64,000 nucleotides of DNA, from NCBI RefSeq assembly GCF_015244705.1, contig NZ_JABCQF010000001.1, positions 682,001 to 746,000 of the forward strand. The letters run 5' to 3'. The notes beneath the pieces were generated by a model. That model was not told where the DNA came from. It worked only from the letters and a program-made list of their open reading frames with translations, and did no database searches. Position 1 is the first letter of the stretch; every line of letters starts with the position of its first letter. Shown one piece after another: positions 15,793-25,108 of the stretch. The DNA comes from Gluconobacter potus. GTDB lineage: Bacteria; Pseudomonadota; Alphaproteobacteria; Acetobacterales; Acetobacteraceae. A program made the position numbers and the translations under genes.

Positions 15793-16932
15793 TCAAATGT
15801 AATATTCGGTCAGCGGCGGGAAGCCGTTGAAGCCCACGGAGGCGTAGGTCGAGACATACGCGCCCGTGGCGAGGATCTCGACCCGGTCCCCACATTCCAG
15901 AGAGTCCGGCAGGGGGATGCGGTTCTTCTCGTACATGATATCCACGCCGTCGCAGCTTGGGCCGGCGACCACGCAGGGGGAGCGGGTGGCGTCGTCTGAA
16001 TCGCGGGATGTGCGGAAAGTGTAGCGGATGGCTTCACCTTCCGTCTCGGCCAGGCCACCGAAGCGCCCGATATCAAGATAGACCCAGCGCGGATCGGTTA
16101 CGGCACCGCCGCGACGGCTGACGAGAATGACCTCGCTCGACACCACGCCGGACTGCCCGACCATGTAGCGGCCTGGCTCCAGCAGGATTTCAGGCGCACC
16201 GTCCGGAAAATGCGTCCTGAGGGACGCATGGATCGTGTCGGCGAAATCCTGAACGGAGGGCACGTTCTCGCGGTAATGCGTCGGGAAGCCGCCACCCAGA
16301 TTAAGCATCTGAAGGTCCACGCCCTGCGCGCGCAGATCATGATACAGGCCGGCCGCCTTGGCGATCGCATGATCATAAGCGGCAACGCCCGTCTGCTGGC
16401 TGCCGACATGGAAGGACAGGCCGTAAGGCTTCAGGCCCAGTTCACGGGCACGCAGCATCAGCGCGTGCGCGTTGCTCAGCGTGGTGCCGAACTTGCGCGA
16501 CAGGGGCCAGTCCGCGCCTTCGTTCTCGACGGCCAGGCGGCAGAAAACGCGCGCGCCGGGAGCGTGCTTTGCAAGCTTTTCCAGTTCTTCGATGCTGTCG
16601 AAAACGAACAGGCTGATGCCCAGATCATGCGCTTCGCGGATCCATTCGGCTTTCTTCAGCGTGTTGCCGTAGGAAATCCGGTCAGGCGTCGCGCCGGCGT
16701 CCAGGCACATCCGGATTTCCGCAGGGGATGCGACATCGAAGGACGAGCCCAGGGCCACAAGGCGGTCGAGGATGGCCGGGGCCGGGTTGGCCTTGATGGC
16801 GTAATAGATTTTCGCTTCCGGGAGCGCATCGTGCAGGGCACGGTAATGCGCCCCGACGACGTCGAGATCGACGACGAGGCAAGGGGTTGCCGGCTGCTGC
16901 TCGGCAAGGAAGCGGGTGATTTTGGGAGTCAT
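15793..16932 (-). CDS. Ornithine/lysine decarboxylase, eukaryote-like (alanine racemase fold)
   Basis: PLP fold-type III decarboxylase of 379 residues making putrescine or cadaverine for the polyamine pathway. YYAIKANPAPAIL near residue 43 carries the PLP lysine, FHVGSQQTG near residue 175 the conserved His-x-Gly-Ser, LNLGGGFP near residue 211 the phosphate-binding glycines, and GPSCDGVDI near residue 310 the catalytic cysteine contributed across the dimer. The size and motifs match short alphaproteobacterial ODC/LDC enzymes. Ornithine versus lysine cannot be settled here. It has a long upstream region with a strong hairpin. Confidence 0.9.
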   Translation of the reverse strand: MTPKITRFLAEQQPATPCLVVDLDVVGAHYRALHDALPEAKIYYAIKANPAPAILDRLVALGSSFDVASPAEIRMCLDAGATPDRISYGNTLKKAEWIREAHDLGISLFVFDSIEELEKLAKHAPGARVFCRLAVENEGADWPLSRKFGTTLSNAHALMLRARELGLKPYGLSFHVGSQQTGVAAYDHAIAKAAGLYHDLRAQGVDLQMLNLGGGFPTHYRENVPSVQDFADTIHASLRTHFPDGAPEILLEPGRYMVGQSGVVSSEVILVSRRGGAVTDPRWVYLDIGRFGGLAETEGEAIRYTFRTSRDSDDATRSPCVVAGPSCDGVDIMYEKNRIPLPDSLECGDRVEILATGAYVSTYASVGFNGFPPLTEYYI

Positions 16933-17101
16933 GACACTCAATTCCCAGAACCGGACTCGTCAGGGAACGATATCGCCCTGCGAGTATGTTGCGAAACGGT
17001 CGAACGGACCGGCGAATAGCGGGAATCCGTAAAGGGTGGATTCCTGAAGGCCAGAACGCTTGACGTCGTTGCGTAACCTCGAGTGGGCCAGTGGCACGTG
17101 C

Positions 17102-17149
17102 GTTGCTGCGTGAGGGCGGGATATGAGACTAAATCCCCCGCCACGCAAC
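17102..17149 (-). promoter_or_regulatory. Structured leader of the decarboxylase gene, possible speF-type element
   Basis: The 414-bp gap between the decarboxylase (start 16932) and the divergent gene (start 17347) holds no convincing ORF. Within it GTTGC...GCGT-GGCGGGAT (17102-17122) pairs with ATCCCCCGCC-ACGCAAC (17133-17149), an imperfect stem of about 17 bp, located 170 nt upstream of the decarboxylase. Alphaproteobacterial ornithine decarboxylase genes are known to carry a long structured speF RNA element; position and length agree, but I cannot confirm the consensus by eye. Confidence 0.45.
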
Positions 17150-17346
17150 CGATAATTTTGCATTGTGATGGTTTTGCCAATATTGGTGAGCTGAATCAGG
17201 GCGAATTCGGAACGCTGAAGGCATCTTCCGCGTCTGTACTGGCTCATGTCGTTCAATCCGGACTGTTCGTTACGGATATTCCGGTACGGAACGGCAAAGA
17301 CGCCAAGACTGCTGCCCCCAACAGGACACTGCCGAGGACACCCTGC

Positions 17347-18393
17347 GTGAGTTTGACCCCCGAATCTGCGACCCTCTCCGGCTCCCGAACCGTGCCGGGA
17401 CATGCCGTACCTTCGGACGCCGGACACTCACCTGCTGCGGCAGGCACAACGGATTCGGAACCCGTGTCCTCTCCGGACAGGCTGCACCATGCGGCCTGGC
17501 GCGTCATCGCAAAGCATCTGTTTGCCGAAGTCGGCTCAAGCCAGACATCCCTGTCGGCAGCGGGTTGCGCCTTCTACGCCACACTTTCCCTCTTTCCTGC
17601 CATTTCCAGCCTGATTTCCCTTTATGGCCTGGCATTTGATTTGCAGACGGTCGAGCCGCAGCTCGAAGTCCTCCGGCATCTCCTACCTCCCTCGGCTTAC
17701 GATCTGATCGGGGACCGGATTCACGAACTGATTTCCCAGCCTCATTCGTCCCTGACGATCGGGCTGATCTTCTCGCTCGCGGTCGCCCTCTGGTCGGCTT
17801 CGGCGAGCACGAAGTCGATCCTGTCTGCGCTCAACATGGCCTATAATGCGCAGGAAACCCGGAGCTTCCTGAAATTTCAGGCCATCGCGCTGTCCACCAC
17901 GCTGACGGCCATTCTGGGGGCCGCGCTGACCCTGGCCCTGATGGTGGCCGCGCCGGCACTTGTGGATTACCTGCCGCGTCACGTCAGTTTCCTGAGCGAT
18001 CCGCCGTTTCCGGTTGATCTGCTACTCTCTTACGGCGCGCCGATGGTCGTGCACACGCTCGCGCCGCTTCTGATGCTGCTGTTCGTCTTCATCGCAGTGA
18101 CGCTGCTCTACCGGTTTGCGCCCTGCCGCGTGCATACGCAGTGGCGCTGGATTTTTCCGGGTTCGGCGCTGGCAACCGTCCTGTGGGTCATCACGTCGCT
18201 CGGCTTTTCATGGTATGTCGCGCATTTCGCAAGCTACGGTGCAACCTACGGACCGCTCGGTGCCGTAGCTGCCATCATGATGTGGTTTTTCGTGAGTGCG
18301 TATGTGGTGCTGTTCGGGGCGGAACTGAATGCCAGCCTCGAGGCCCGGGCCGGTCAGAGGCAAGAAGTACCCCCTCAGACAGGAGCAGCCTGA
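17347..18393 (+). CDS. YihY/BrkB family membrane protein
   Basis: A 348-residue inner-membrane protein with six hydrophobic segments in the YihY layout. Recognisable blocks are AAGCAFYATLSLFPAISSLISLYG, the amphipathic LPPSAYDLIGDRIHEL, WSASASTKSILSALNMAYN, the loop RFAPCRVHTQWRWIFPGSALATVLW, and YGATYGPLGAVAAIMMWFFVSAYVVLFGAELN. Family function is undefined and it is not an RNase. The frame is open from 17083, but GTG 17347 has GAGGA eight bases upstream, and the earlier part overlaps the decarboxylase leader and lacks protein-like character. An 80-residue Ser/Pro/Ala-rich cytoplasmic N-terminus precedes the first helix. Confidence 0.85.
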   Translation: MSLTPESATLSGSRTVPGHAVPSDAGHSPAAAGTTDSEPVSSPDRLHHAAWRVIAKHLFAEVGSSQTSLSAAGCAFYATLSLFPAISSLISLYGLAFDLQTVEPQLEVLRHLLPPSAYDLIGDRIHELISQPHSSLTIGLIFSLAVALWSASASTKSILSALNMAYNAQETRSFLKFQAIALSTTLTAILGAALTLALMVAAPALVDYLPRHVSFLSDPPFPVDLLLSYGAPMVVHTLAPLLMLLFVFIAVTLLYRFAPCRVHTQWRWIFPGSALATVLWVITSLGFSWYVAHFASYGATYGPLGAVAAIMMWFFVSAYVVLFGAELNASLEARAGQRQEVPPQTGAA

Positions 18394-18418
18394 CAGTCAG
18401 GTCAGGCCACCGTAAAGA

Positions 18419-19069
18419 TCAGTGATGGTGGTGCGGCGTACGATGTGTGCCGCTGCCCTGCCGTGAGGCAGGGGCGATGCTGGTTCCCGCTGCCTGAATG
18501 GCCTGTGCGCTCGTGTCCGACGGATCGGCCTCGGCCACTTCCGGCTCTGTGGCGGGATGCACGGACGGCGCAATATCCGTCATTTTCGCAATCGTGACAT
18601 GGGCCGTGCCCGCACCGAGCATGCCGATCTTTGCGGCGGCGGCATGAGACAGATCGATGATGCGGCTGTTGAAAGGCCCACGGTCATTGACCGTTACCAC
18701 GACGGAGCGTCCCGTATCCTGCGACGTCACGAGAAGCTTCGTGCCGAGGGGCAGGGAAGGATGCGCTGCTGTCAGATCGTTGGTGTTGAATGTCGTCCCG
18801 CTGGCCGTGCGGTGTCCATGAAAGTGCCGTCCATACCAGCTTGCCATTCCATGCTGGGACCATGCGTGCGCGGCCTGGTGGGCACGGTTTGCAAGTGCAG
18901 CCCGAACGGAGTCTGCCCAGCTCGTCTTCGGCGTCCCATCAGCAGCAGAATCGTCGCTCGCGTGAGCGGCGTGATGACTGGCCAGCCCGGCAAGCGCCAC
19001 GGCGAACGTCATGTTGCGCAGGGGGATGCAACGGAAGGGATTGCGAAGGACAGACAGATCAAAGCGCAC
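18419..19069 (-). CDS. RlpA family septal ring lytic transglycosylase-like protein
   Basis: Exported double-psi beta-barrel protein. The GTG start at 19069 gives 216 residues with a signal peptide ending near AHA; TTG 19171 and ATG 19012 are alternatives. The core shows GMASWYGRHFHGHRTASGTTFN, LTAAHPSLPLGTKLLV, and VVVTVNDRGPFNSRIIDLSHAAAAKIGM, the full RlpA signature including the catalytic-type Asp. RlpA proteins cleave denuded glycans or bind them at septa. There is no lipobox cysteine and no SPOR domain; the C-terminus is a Ser/Ala linker ending in four histidines. Confidence 0.85.
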   Translation of the reverse strand: MRFDLSVLRNPFRCIPLRNMTFAVALAGLASHHAAHASDDSAADGTPKTSWADSVRAALANRAHQAAHAWSQHGMASWYGRHFHGHRTASGTTFNTNDLTAAHPSLPLGTKLLVTSQDTGRSVVVTVNDRGPFNSRIIDLSHAAAAKIGMLGAGTAHVTIAKMTDIAPSVHPATEPEVAEADPSDTSAQAIQAAGTSIAPASRQGSGTHRTPHHHH

Positions 19070-19222
19070 TATATCAGGTTCTTCTCCAGTGGACGGGACG
19101 GGCTCAGATCGTACCAGATAGCACAAAAATGCGGCCCTGTCCCCTTTTGGACACCCTGAAGACGGCAGCAATAGGGCAATGACGCTTTCATGACAGCTCC
19201 GAAAGTGCTATCGCGCGGCCAG

Positions 19223-19672
19223 ATGAAACGCCCTCTGATCACCGTTCTCAACGGTCCGAATCTCAACATGCTGGGTCTTCGCCAGCCCGGAATCTATGGT
19301 CACGCCACGCTCGATGATGTCGAGCAGGTGTGCATTCAGGCTGCCGAACGGCTTGATGTCGCCATTGATTTCCGCCAGACGAACGGAGAGGGTGAACTCG
19401 TGTCCTGGGTGCAGGAATGTCGCGGCCGTGCAGACGGAATCGTGATCAATCCTGCCGCTTACGGGCATACCTCGATCGCCCTGCTCGATGCGCTTCTGGC
19501 GGTCGAGCTTCCCGTGGTTGAGGTTCATATTTCCAATATCCATCGCAGGGAGCCGTTCCGTCATCACACCTACGTCTCGCAGGCCGCCATCGGCGTGATC
19601 TGTGGCCTCGGCGTCAGGGGATACGCGCACGCGCTTCAGGCAATAACCGACATGATCGAAGACGAAGGATGA
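19223..19672 (+). CDS. aroQ: Type II 3-dehydroquinate dehydratase
   Basis: Dehydrates 3-dehydroquinate to 3-dehydroshikimate in the shikimate pathway. ATG 19223 gives 149 residues, the normal size, opening MKRPLITVLNGPNLNMLGLR; ATG 19190 would add eleven residues, and neither has a clear ribosome-binding site. Catalytic features are GPNLNMLGLRQPGIYG with the Tyr, FRQTNGEGELV, INPAAYGHTSIAL, and VEVHISNIHRREPFRHHTYVS with the His. It overlaps accB by four bases, linking shikimate and fatty-acid genes in one operon, a common alphaproteobacterial arrangement. Confidence 0.95.
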   Translation: MKRPLITVLNGPNLNMLGLRQPGIYGHATLDDVEQVCIQAAERLDVAIDFRQTNGEGELVSWVQECRGRADGIVINPAAYGHTSIALLDALLAVELPVVEVHISNIHRREPFRHHTYVSQAAIGVICGLGVRGYAHALQAITDMIEDEG

Positions 19673-20124
19673 GCCGTATGCTCGTGGACAAGGATGCCAT
19701 TCGGGCATTGGCCGATATTCTGACGGAAACCGGCCTGACCGAAATCGAGATCTCCGAAGCTGACAGCCGGATCCGTGTGGCCCGCAATGTCAGCGTGGTC
19801 CAGGCTGCTGCTCCGGCCGCCGCGCCTGTGGCACCTGTTGCCCCGGTCGCCGCAGTGCCCGTTACCGCTCCGGCAGATCCGGCCAAGCATCCGGGCATGG
19901 TTCCGAGCCCGATGGTCGGCGTGGCCTATCTGACGCCGGATCCGGCATCCCCGCCATTTGCGGTTGAAGGTCAGCTGGTTGCTGCCGGTCAGACGATCAT
20001 GCTCATCGAAGCCATGAAGACCTTCAACCAGATCAAGGCGCCCCGCGCCGGTACGCTGACGAAGTTCCTGGTCGAGTCCGGTCAGCCGGTCGAGTTCGGC
20101 GAAGCCCTGGCGATCATCGAGTAA
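19669..20124 (+). CDS. accB: Biotin carboxyl carrier protein of acetyl-CoA carboxylase
   Basis: Carrier subunit for the first step of fatty acid synthesis, 151 residues. The N-terminal helical part is followed by an Ala/Pro/Val-rich flexible linker at about residues 45-70. The biotinyl domain contains [17 protein letters not shown] with the thumb, and [11 protein letters not shown] with the biotinylated lysine near residue 117. Stop and start are shared with accC (one-base overlap). Confidence 0.95.
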   Translation: MSRMLVDKDAIRALADILTETGLTEIEISEADSRIRVARNVSVVQAAAPAAAPVAPVAPVAAVPVTAPADPAKHPGMVPSPMVGVAYLTPDPASPPFAVEGQLVAAGQTIMLIEAMKTFNQIKAPRAGTLTKFLVESGQPVEFGEALAIIE

Positions 20125-21476
20125 TGATTTCCAAGGTCCTCATTGCCAACCGGGGCGAGATCGCGCTGCGTATCCAGCGCGCCTGCCGCGAGATGGGCAT
20201 CAAAACCGTTGCCGTGCATTCGACGGCAGACGCCGATGCGATGCATGTGCGTCTTGCCGATGAAGCCGTCTGCATCGGTCCGCCGAGCGCACGCGACTCC
20301 TATCTGAACGTGGCTGCTATTCTTTCGGCTGCGACGATCACGGGAGCGGACGCCATTCATCCGGGCTATGGCTTTCTGTCGGAAAATGCCGAATTTGCCG
20401 AGACCGTGGAAGAACACGGCCTCGCGTTCATCGGCCCGACAGCCGAGCATATCCGCACGATGGGCGACAAGATCACGGCCAAGACGACCATGCGCGCGCT
20501 CGGCGTGCCGCTGGTTCCGGGCTCTGATGGCGCCCTGCCGGATCTTCAGGCCGCTCGTGAAGTGGCTGAGAAGGTCGGTTATCCGGTCCTGATCAAGGCT
20601 GCCGCCGGTGGCGGTGGACGCGGGATGAAGGTCGCCCAGACCGCGGATGATATCGAGGAAGCCTGGTCAGTGGCTCGTGCGGAAGCCCGTGCAGCCTTCG
20701 GCAATGACGAGGTCTATCTCGAGAAGTACATGAACCGTCCGCGTCATATCGAGCTTCAGGTTCTCGGTGATGCGCATGGCAACGTCGTACATTTCGGTGA
20801 GCGTGACTGTTCGCTCCAGCGCCGTCACCAGAAGCTTCTGGAAGAAGCCGGTTCGCCGGCCCTGACGGATGCCGAGCGTGAGGAGATCGGCCGCACCGCG
20901 ACCGAGGCCCTGTCACGCATGGGCTATCGCAATGCCGGAACGCTTGAGTTCCTGTATCAGGACGGTCAGTTCTGCTTCATCGAGATGAACACGCGTCTTC
21001 AGGTCGAGCATCCGGTGACGGAGATGGTCTGCAATGTGGATCTCGTGCGCGAGCAGATCCGCATCGCATCCGGTGAACCGCTCGGTTACACGCAGGCTGA
21101 CGTCAAGATGTCCGGCCATGCGATCGAGTGCCGCATCAATGCGGAAGATCCGGAAACCTTCATGCCGAGTCCCGGCACGATCAAGGTGTTCCATGCGCCG
21201 GGTGGGCTGGGTGTCCGCATGGACAGCGCTATTTACGCTGGCTATCGCATCCCGCCTTACTACGACAGCATGATCGCCAAGCTGATTGTTCACGCCCCGA
21301 CCCGCGCCGAAGCTATTGCCCGCATGCAGCGTGCCCTGGACGAATGCGTGGTTGACGGTGTGAAGACGGTTATTCCGCTGCATCAGAAGATTCTGGCGGA
21401 CCCGTCTTTCCAGAAGGGGGATTATACGATCCACTGGCTGGAGAATTTTGTCGCTGCCCAGCAGGCAGGGAAATAA
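20124..21476 (+). CDS. accC: Biotin carboxylase of acetyl-CoA carboxylase
   Basis: ATP-grasp enzyme that carboxylates biotin on AccB. 450 residues, standard length. Blocks include [22 protein letters not shown] at the N-terminus, [14 protein letters not shown] near residue 75, the glycine-rich loop [13 protein letters not shown] near residue 156, [14 protein letters not shown] near residue 228 and [16 protein letters not shown] near residue 284 with the catalytic Glu/Asn/Arg. Third gene of aroQ-accB-accC, followed 14 bp later by the NIPSNAP gene. Confidence 0.97.
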   Translation: MISKVLIANRGEIALRIQRACREMGIKTVAVHSTADADAMHVRLADEAVCIGPPSARDSYLNVAAILSAATITGADAIHPGYGFLSENAEFAETVEEHGLAFIGPTAEHIRTMGDKITAKTTMRALGVPLVPGSDGALPDLQAAREVAEKVGYPVLIKAAAGGGGRGMKVAQTADDIEEAWSVARAEARAAFGNDEVYLEKYMNRPRHIELQVLGDAHGNVVHFGERDCSLQRRHQKLLEEAGSPALTDAEREEIGRTATEALSRMGYRNAGTLEFLYQDGQFCFIEMNTRLQVEHPVTEMVCNVDLVREQIRIASGEPLGYTQADVKMSGHAIECRINAEDPETFMPSPGTIKVFHAPGGLGVRMDSAIYAGYRIPPYYDSMIAKLIVHAPTRAEAIARMQRALDECVVDGVKTVIPLHQKILADPSFQKGDYTIHWLENFVAAQQAGK

Positions 21477-21490
21477 ACCGGAGACAGCCC

Positions 21491-22060
21491 ATGAGTTACG
21501 CAGAAACCATCGTTCTCGATGTCCGTATCGGACAGATGCCGCAGGTGGTTTCTGCTCTCACAGGGCGTGACGGGCTCGCCGTCTGGGTGAGCGAGATCGG
21601 TGTTCTGAACCGGGTTGTCCTCTTCCGGACGGCAGACACCTATGACGCCCTTCTGGAAGGGCGTCCGGATGTGCTTGCAGCCATTCCGGAAGAACCTGTG
21701 CAGAATGTCGAGGTGACAAGCTGGCGCGTCATTTCCCCGCTGCTTCCGGCCGGGGAGCACGGCAGCCTCTATGAATGGCGCTGCTACGATCTGAAGCTTG
21801 GACAGGTCGGGAACGTGGAAGAGGCTTTTGCCGCTGCGGTTCCGGCACGTCTGGAACTGTCTCCGCTGCTTTGCGGGATGATCTCGATCGAGGGAACGCC
21901 CCGGCTGGCGCATATCTGGCCGTATGCGGACATGAATGCCCGTCTGGAGATCCGGGCGCAGGCTGTGGCCAGCGGTGTGTGGCCGCCGAAAATCGGTGGC
22001 GGTCTGGTTGCTATGGAAAATGCGATCCTGCTTCCGGCACAGGGCTCCGCCTGGAGCTGA
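21491..22060 (+). CDS. NIPSNAP family protein
   Basis: A 189-residue protein with two ferredoxin-like halves. The second begins SLYEWRCYDLKLGQVGNVEEAF near residue 95 and ends RLAHIWPYADMNARLEIRAQAVASGVWPPK, which is typical of NIPSNAP. Function is not established in bacteria. GGAGA precedes the ATG by six bases, and the 14-bp spacing after accC suggests cotranscription with the operon that ends at the terminator immediately downstream. Confidence 0.8.
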   Translation: MSYAETIVLDVRIGQMPQVVSALTGRDGLAVWVSEIGVLNRVVLFRTADTYDALLEGRPDVLAAIPEEPVQNVEVTSWRVISPLLPAGEHGSLYEWRCYDLKLGQVGNVEEAFAAAVPARLELSPLLCGMISIEGTPRLAHIWPYADMNARLEIRAQAVASGVWPPKIGGGLVAMENAILLPAQGSAWS

Positions 22061-22081
22061 GATATCCTGAAAGACAGGCAC

Positions 22082-22121
22082 AAAAAAAGCGCTGCAGGTC
22101 AGACCTGCAGCGCTTTTTTTT
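22082..22121. terminator. Strong bidirectional terminator
   Basis: GCGCTGCAGGTC (22089-22100) and GACCTGCAGCGC (22102-22113) form a perfect 12-bp inverted repeat, flanked by seven A on the left and eight T on the right. It can end both the aroQ-acc operon and the convergent YfdX gene. Confidence 0.96.
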
Positions 22122-22145
22122 ATCTGAGGGCAGGGCCTTTGAAGA

Positions 22146-22835
22146 TTACTTCGTGGCAGCTGCCGGAGCCGCGGTGGCCGGGGCCTGTGATTCAACGGCG
22201 TTTTCAGACACGAAGATCACCGAATCCAGAGCCTGGTTCAGCGCATCAACGGCGTCCTGCGGGTGATGGCCTTCCGTGAACACGGTCGCACGATAGACTG
22301 CGCCCTGAACCGGCGTGATGGGAGCAAGGGCCAGGATGAAGTCTGCATCTTCGCCGACGACCTTCATGGTCTCAGCGGCCTGATCCGTATTGCCGGATTT
22401 CAGTTGTGCATTTGCCGAGGCAACAGCCGTCTTCTTTTCGGGAGCAAGCGTTTCGTTCACGATGAACTCACCGCCAACCGGGAGCCAGTCGGTCTGGCCC
22501 ACGACAGGCTGATGGTTGGCTGCAACGGGATGCTGAGGGGCAGGGTGCAGATCGTTCTCGGCGGCCTGAAACTTCTTGTCTGCCTTTTCAGCGGCGGCGA
22601 GACGCTTCTGGGCGTCATAAAGCGCCGGGATGGCGGCTTCGGTCTTGCCGCCCGTCTGGAGGATGTCGCGGGCGTTCATGATGTCCTGGAAAGCGCGCTG
22701 TCCATCAGCGGAAAGGTGATGAAAAGCCCGGTGTGCCTTGAACTGCTCCCAGTGTGAGTGAAGTGAAGCGGCACCGGCCAGAGGTGTTGCGCAGAGAAGG
22801 GCTGAAATCGCAGCCATGGCGGGAATGAATTTCAT
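22146..22835 (-). CDS. YfdX family periplasmic protein
   Basis: A 229-residue exported protein. The signal peptide MKFIPAMAAISALLCATPLAGAA is clear. The mature part is helical and matches YfdX: FQDIMNARDILQTGGKTEAAIPALYDAQKRL, LPVGGEFIVNETLAPEKKTAV, LKSGNTDQAAETMKV, and a C-terminal helix set ending in an Ala/Pro tail. YfdX in enterobacteria is acid- and EvgA-induced and chaperone-like; a role in acid tolerance here is an inference that suits an acetic acid bacterium. It is monocistronic, with a 413-bp upstream gap. Confidence 0.75.
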   Translation of the reverse strand: MKFIPAMAAISALLCATPLAGAASLHSHWEQFKAHRAFHHLSADGQRAFQDIMNARDILQTGGKTEAAIPALYDAQKRLAAAEKADKKFQAAENDLHPAPQHPVAANHQPVVGQTDWLPVGGEFIVNETLAPEKKTAVASANAQLKSGNTDQAAETMKVVGEDADFILALAPITPVQGAVYRATVFTEGHHPQDAVDALNQALDSVIFVSENAVESQAPATAAPAAATK

Positions 22836-23180
22836 GATATCGTCTCCGTGAATATTCGGTTCTGACTCTCATGGATATTTCATGGGGACAGATCGGGCAA
22901 ATTACCGATCATTTAGTGACTGTGGGCGTGGCTGATTTCTTTTGCAGCCGTGCCCCGCACTGCGCGTCAGCCTTCGTGCGGAGGCATCCGGGATTTATGA
23001 AAATCGGTATTAACACATCTTATTCACATTGTTGCTCTGATGGTGTTATTTTTGGAACTAAGAGACCATATGGCGTGATGTCTTGAAATAAAAATGAGAA
23101 TATCAAGGTTTTCATTTGCGGATGGCTTGCTCTGGGAAGGGGCTTTCCGTATGTACGATGCCTCAATCACGATACCGTGC
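22836..23180. other. Intergenic region between yfdX-like gene and edd
   Basis: AT-rich DNA carrying the divergent promoters. A 71-codon frame (22871-23086) has no ribosome-binding site and no protein-like composition. CTTGA...TCAAG (from about 23082) is a weak dyad. No gene or RNA recognised. Confidence 0.5.
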
Positions 23181-23210
23181 CTTGCGCCGGAAAGTCGGCC
23201 TTTCCGCAAG
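23181..23210 (+). promoter_or_regulatory. Hairpin in the edd leader
   Basis: CTTGC (23181-23185) plus GGAAAG (23189-23194) pair with CTTTCC (23200-23205) plus GCAAG (23206-23210), 11 bp with a three-base bulge and a TCGGC loop. It ends 38 nt before the edd ATG. No T tract follows, so it is more likely a leader structure than a terminator. Confidence 0.4.
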
Positions 23211-23248
23211 CGCATTGCAGGTATCAGCCGAGTAGCGAGTATTTCCAG

Positions 23249-25096
23249 ATGTCTCTGAATCCCGTCGTCGAGAGCGTGACTGCCCGTATCATCGAGCGTT
23301 CCAAGGTCTCCCGGCGTCGGTACCTCGCCCTGATGGAACGAAACCGGGCCAAGGGTGTGCTCCGGCCCAAGCTAGCCTGCGGCAATCTGGCCCATGCCAT
23401 CGCGGCATCCAGCCCCGACAAGCCTGATCTGATGCGTCCCACCGGGACCAATATCGGCGTGATCACGACCTATAACGACATGCTCTCGGCGCATCAGCCT
23501 TATGGCCGCTATCCCGAGCAGATCAAGCTGTTCGCCCGTGAAGTCGGTGCCACGGCCCAGGTTGCGGGCGGTGCGCCTGCCATGTGTGACGGTGTGACGC
23601 AGGGGCAGGAGGGCATGGAGCTTTCCCTGTTCTCCCGTGACGTGATTGCCATGTCCACGGCGGTCGGGCTGAGCCACGGCATGTTCGAGGGCGTGGCGCT
23701 GCTGGGCATCTGCGACAAGATCGTACCTGGGCTGCTGATGGGCGCGCTGCGCTTCGGTCATCTCCCGGCCATGCTGATCCCGGCAGGCCCGATGCCGTCC
23801 GGTCTTCCCAACAAGGAAAAGCAGCGCATCCGTCAGCTTTATGTGCAGGGCAAGGTCGGTCAGGACGAGCTGATGGAAGCAGAAAACGCCTCCTATCACA
23901 GCCCGGGTACCTGCACGTTCTATGGCACGGCCAATACGAACCAGATGATGGTCGAGATCATGGGCCTGATGATGCCGGACTCGGCCTTCATCAATCCCAA
24001 CACGAAGCTGCGTCAGGCGATGACCCGCTCGGGCATCCATCGTCTGGCCGAAATCGGTCTGAACGGCGAGGATGTGCGTCCGCTTGCCCATTGCGTGGAT
24101 GAAAAGGCCATCGTGAATGCGGCAGTGGGACTGCTGGCGACGGGTGGTTCGACTAACCATTCGATCCATCTTCCGGCCATTGCCCGGGCCGCCGGTATCC
24201 TGATCGACTGGGAAGACATCAGCCGCCTGTCCTCTGCAGTTCCGCTGATCACCCGTGTTTATCCGAGCGGTTCCGAGGACGTGAACGCGTTCAACCGCGT
24301 GGGTGGCATGCCGACCGTGATCGCCGAACTGACGCGTGCCGGAATGCTGCACAAGGACATCCTGACGGTGTCACGTGGCGGTTTCTCTGATTATGCCCGT
24401 CGCGCTTCGCTGGAAGGCGATGAGATCGTCTACACCCACGCGAAGCCGTCCACCGACACCGATATCCTGCGCGATGTGGCTACGCCTTTCCGCCCCGATG
24501 GCGGTATGCGCCTGATGACCGGTAATCTGGGCCGCGCGATCTACAAGAGCAGCGCCATCGCGCCCGAGCATCTGACCGTTGAAGCGCCGGCACGGGTCTT
24601 CCAGGACCAGCATGACGTCATCACGGCCTATCAGAATGGCGAGCTGGAGCGTGATGTTGTCGTGGTCGTCCGGTTCCAGGGACCGGAAGCCAACGGCATG
24701 CCGGAGCTTCACAAGCTGACGCCGACGCTCGGCGTGCTTCAGGATCGCGGCTTCAAGGTGGCTCTGCTCACGGATGGTCGTATGTCCGGTGCGAGCGGCA
24801 AGGTGCCGGCCGCCATTCATGTCGGTCCCGAAGCGCAGGTTGGCGGACCGATCGCCCGCGTGCGGGACGGTGACATGATCCGCGTCTGTGCCGTCACGGG
24901 ACAGATCGAGGCTCTGGTGGATGCCGCCGAGTGGGAGAGCCGCAAGCCGGTTGCTCCGCCGCTCCCAGCATTGGGAACGGGCCGCGAACTGTTCGCGCTG
25001 ATGCGTTCGGTGCATGATCCGGCCGAGGCTGGAGGGTCGGCCATGCTGGCCCAGATGGATCGCGTGATCGAAGCCGTTGGCGACGACATTCACTAA
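23249..25096 (+). CDS. edd: Phosphogluconate dehydratase
   Basis: Entner-Doudoroff enzyme converting 6-phosphogluconate to KDPG, of the IlvD/Edd iron-sulfur dehydratase family. 615 residues from ATG 23249, opening MSLNPVVESVTARIIERS; the longer frame from 23177 includes the leader hairpin. Cluster and active-site blocks are GAPAMCDGVTQGQEGMELSLFSRDVIA, LGICDKIVPGLLMGALRFGHLP, SPGTCTFYGTANTNQMM and LTDGRMSGASGKVPAAIHV. Immediately followed by eda, 12 bp apart, forming the two-step ED unit central to sugar catabolism in acetic acid bacteria lacking full glycolysis. Confidence 0.97.
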   Translation: MSLNPVVESVTARIIERSKVSRRRYLALMERNRAKGVLRPKLACGNLAHAIAASSPDKPDLMRPTGTNIGVITTYNDMLSAHQPYGRYPEQIKLFAREVGATAQVAGGAPAMCDGVTQGQEGMELSLFSRDVIAMSTAVGLSHGMFEGVALLGICDKIVPGLLMGALRFGHLPAMLIPAGPMPSGLPNKEKQRIRQLYVQGKVGQDELMEAENASYHSPGTCTFYGTANTNQMMVEIMGLMMPDSAFINPNTKLRQAMTRSGIHRLAEIGLNGEDVRPLAHCVDEKAIVNAAVGLLATGGSTNHSIHLPAIARAAGILIDWEDISRLSSAVPLITRVYPSGSEDVNAFNRVGGMPTVIAELTRAGMLHKDILTVSRGGFSDYARRASLEGDEIVYTHAKPSTDTDILRDVATPFRPDGGMRLMTGNLGRAIYKSSAIAPEHLTVEAPARVFQDQHDVITAYQNGELERDVVVVVRFQGPEANGMPELHKLTPTLGVLQDRGFKVALLTDGRMSGASGKVPAAIHVGPEAQVGGPIARVRDGDMIRVCAVTGQIEALVDAAEWESRKPVAPPLPALGTGRELFALMRSVHDPAEAGGSAMLAQMDRVIEAVGDDIH

Positions 25097-25108
25097 GGAA
25101 GAGTTCTG

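Noticed and set aside
17083-17346. Extended N-terminus of the YihY protein and an 80-codon frame on the other strand (16938-17180)
   Set aside because: Both lie in the decarboxylase leader and divergent promoter region; GTG 17347 has a good ribosome-binding site.
22871-23086. 71-codon frame upstream of edd
   Set aside because: No ribosome-binding site, atypical composition, and it sits in an AT-rich promoter region.
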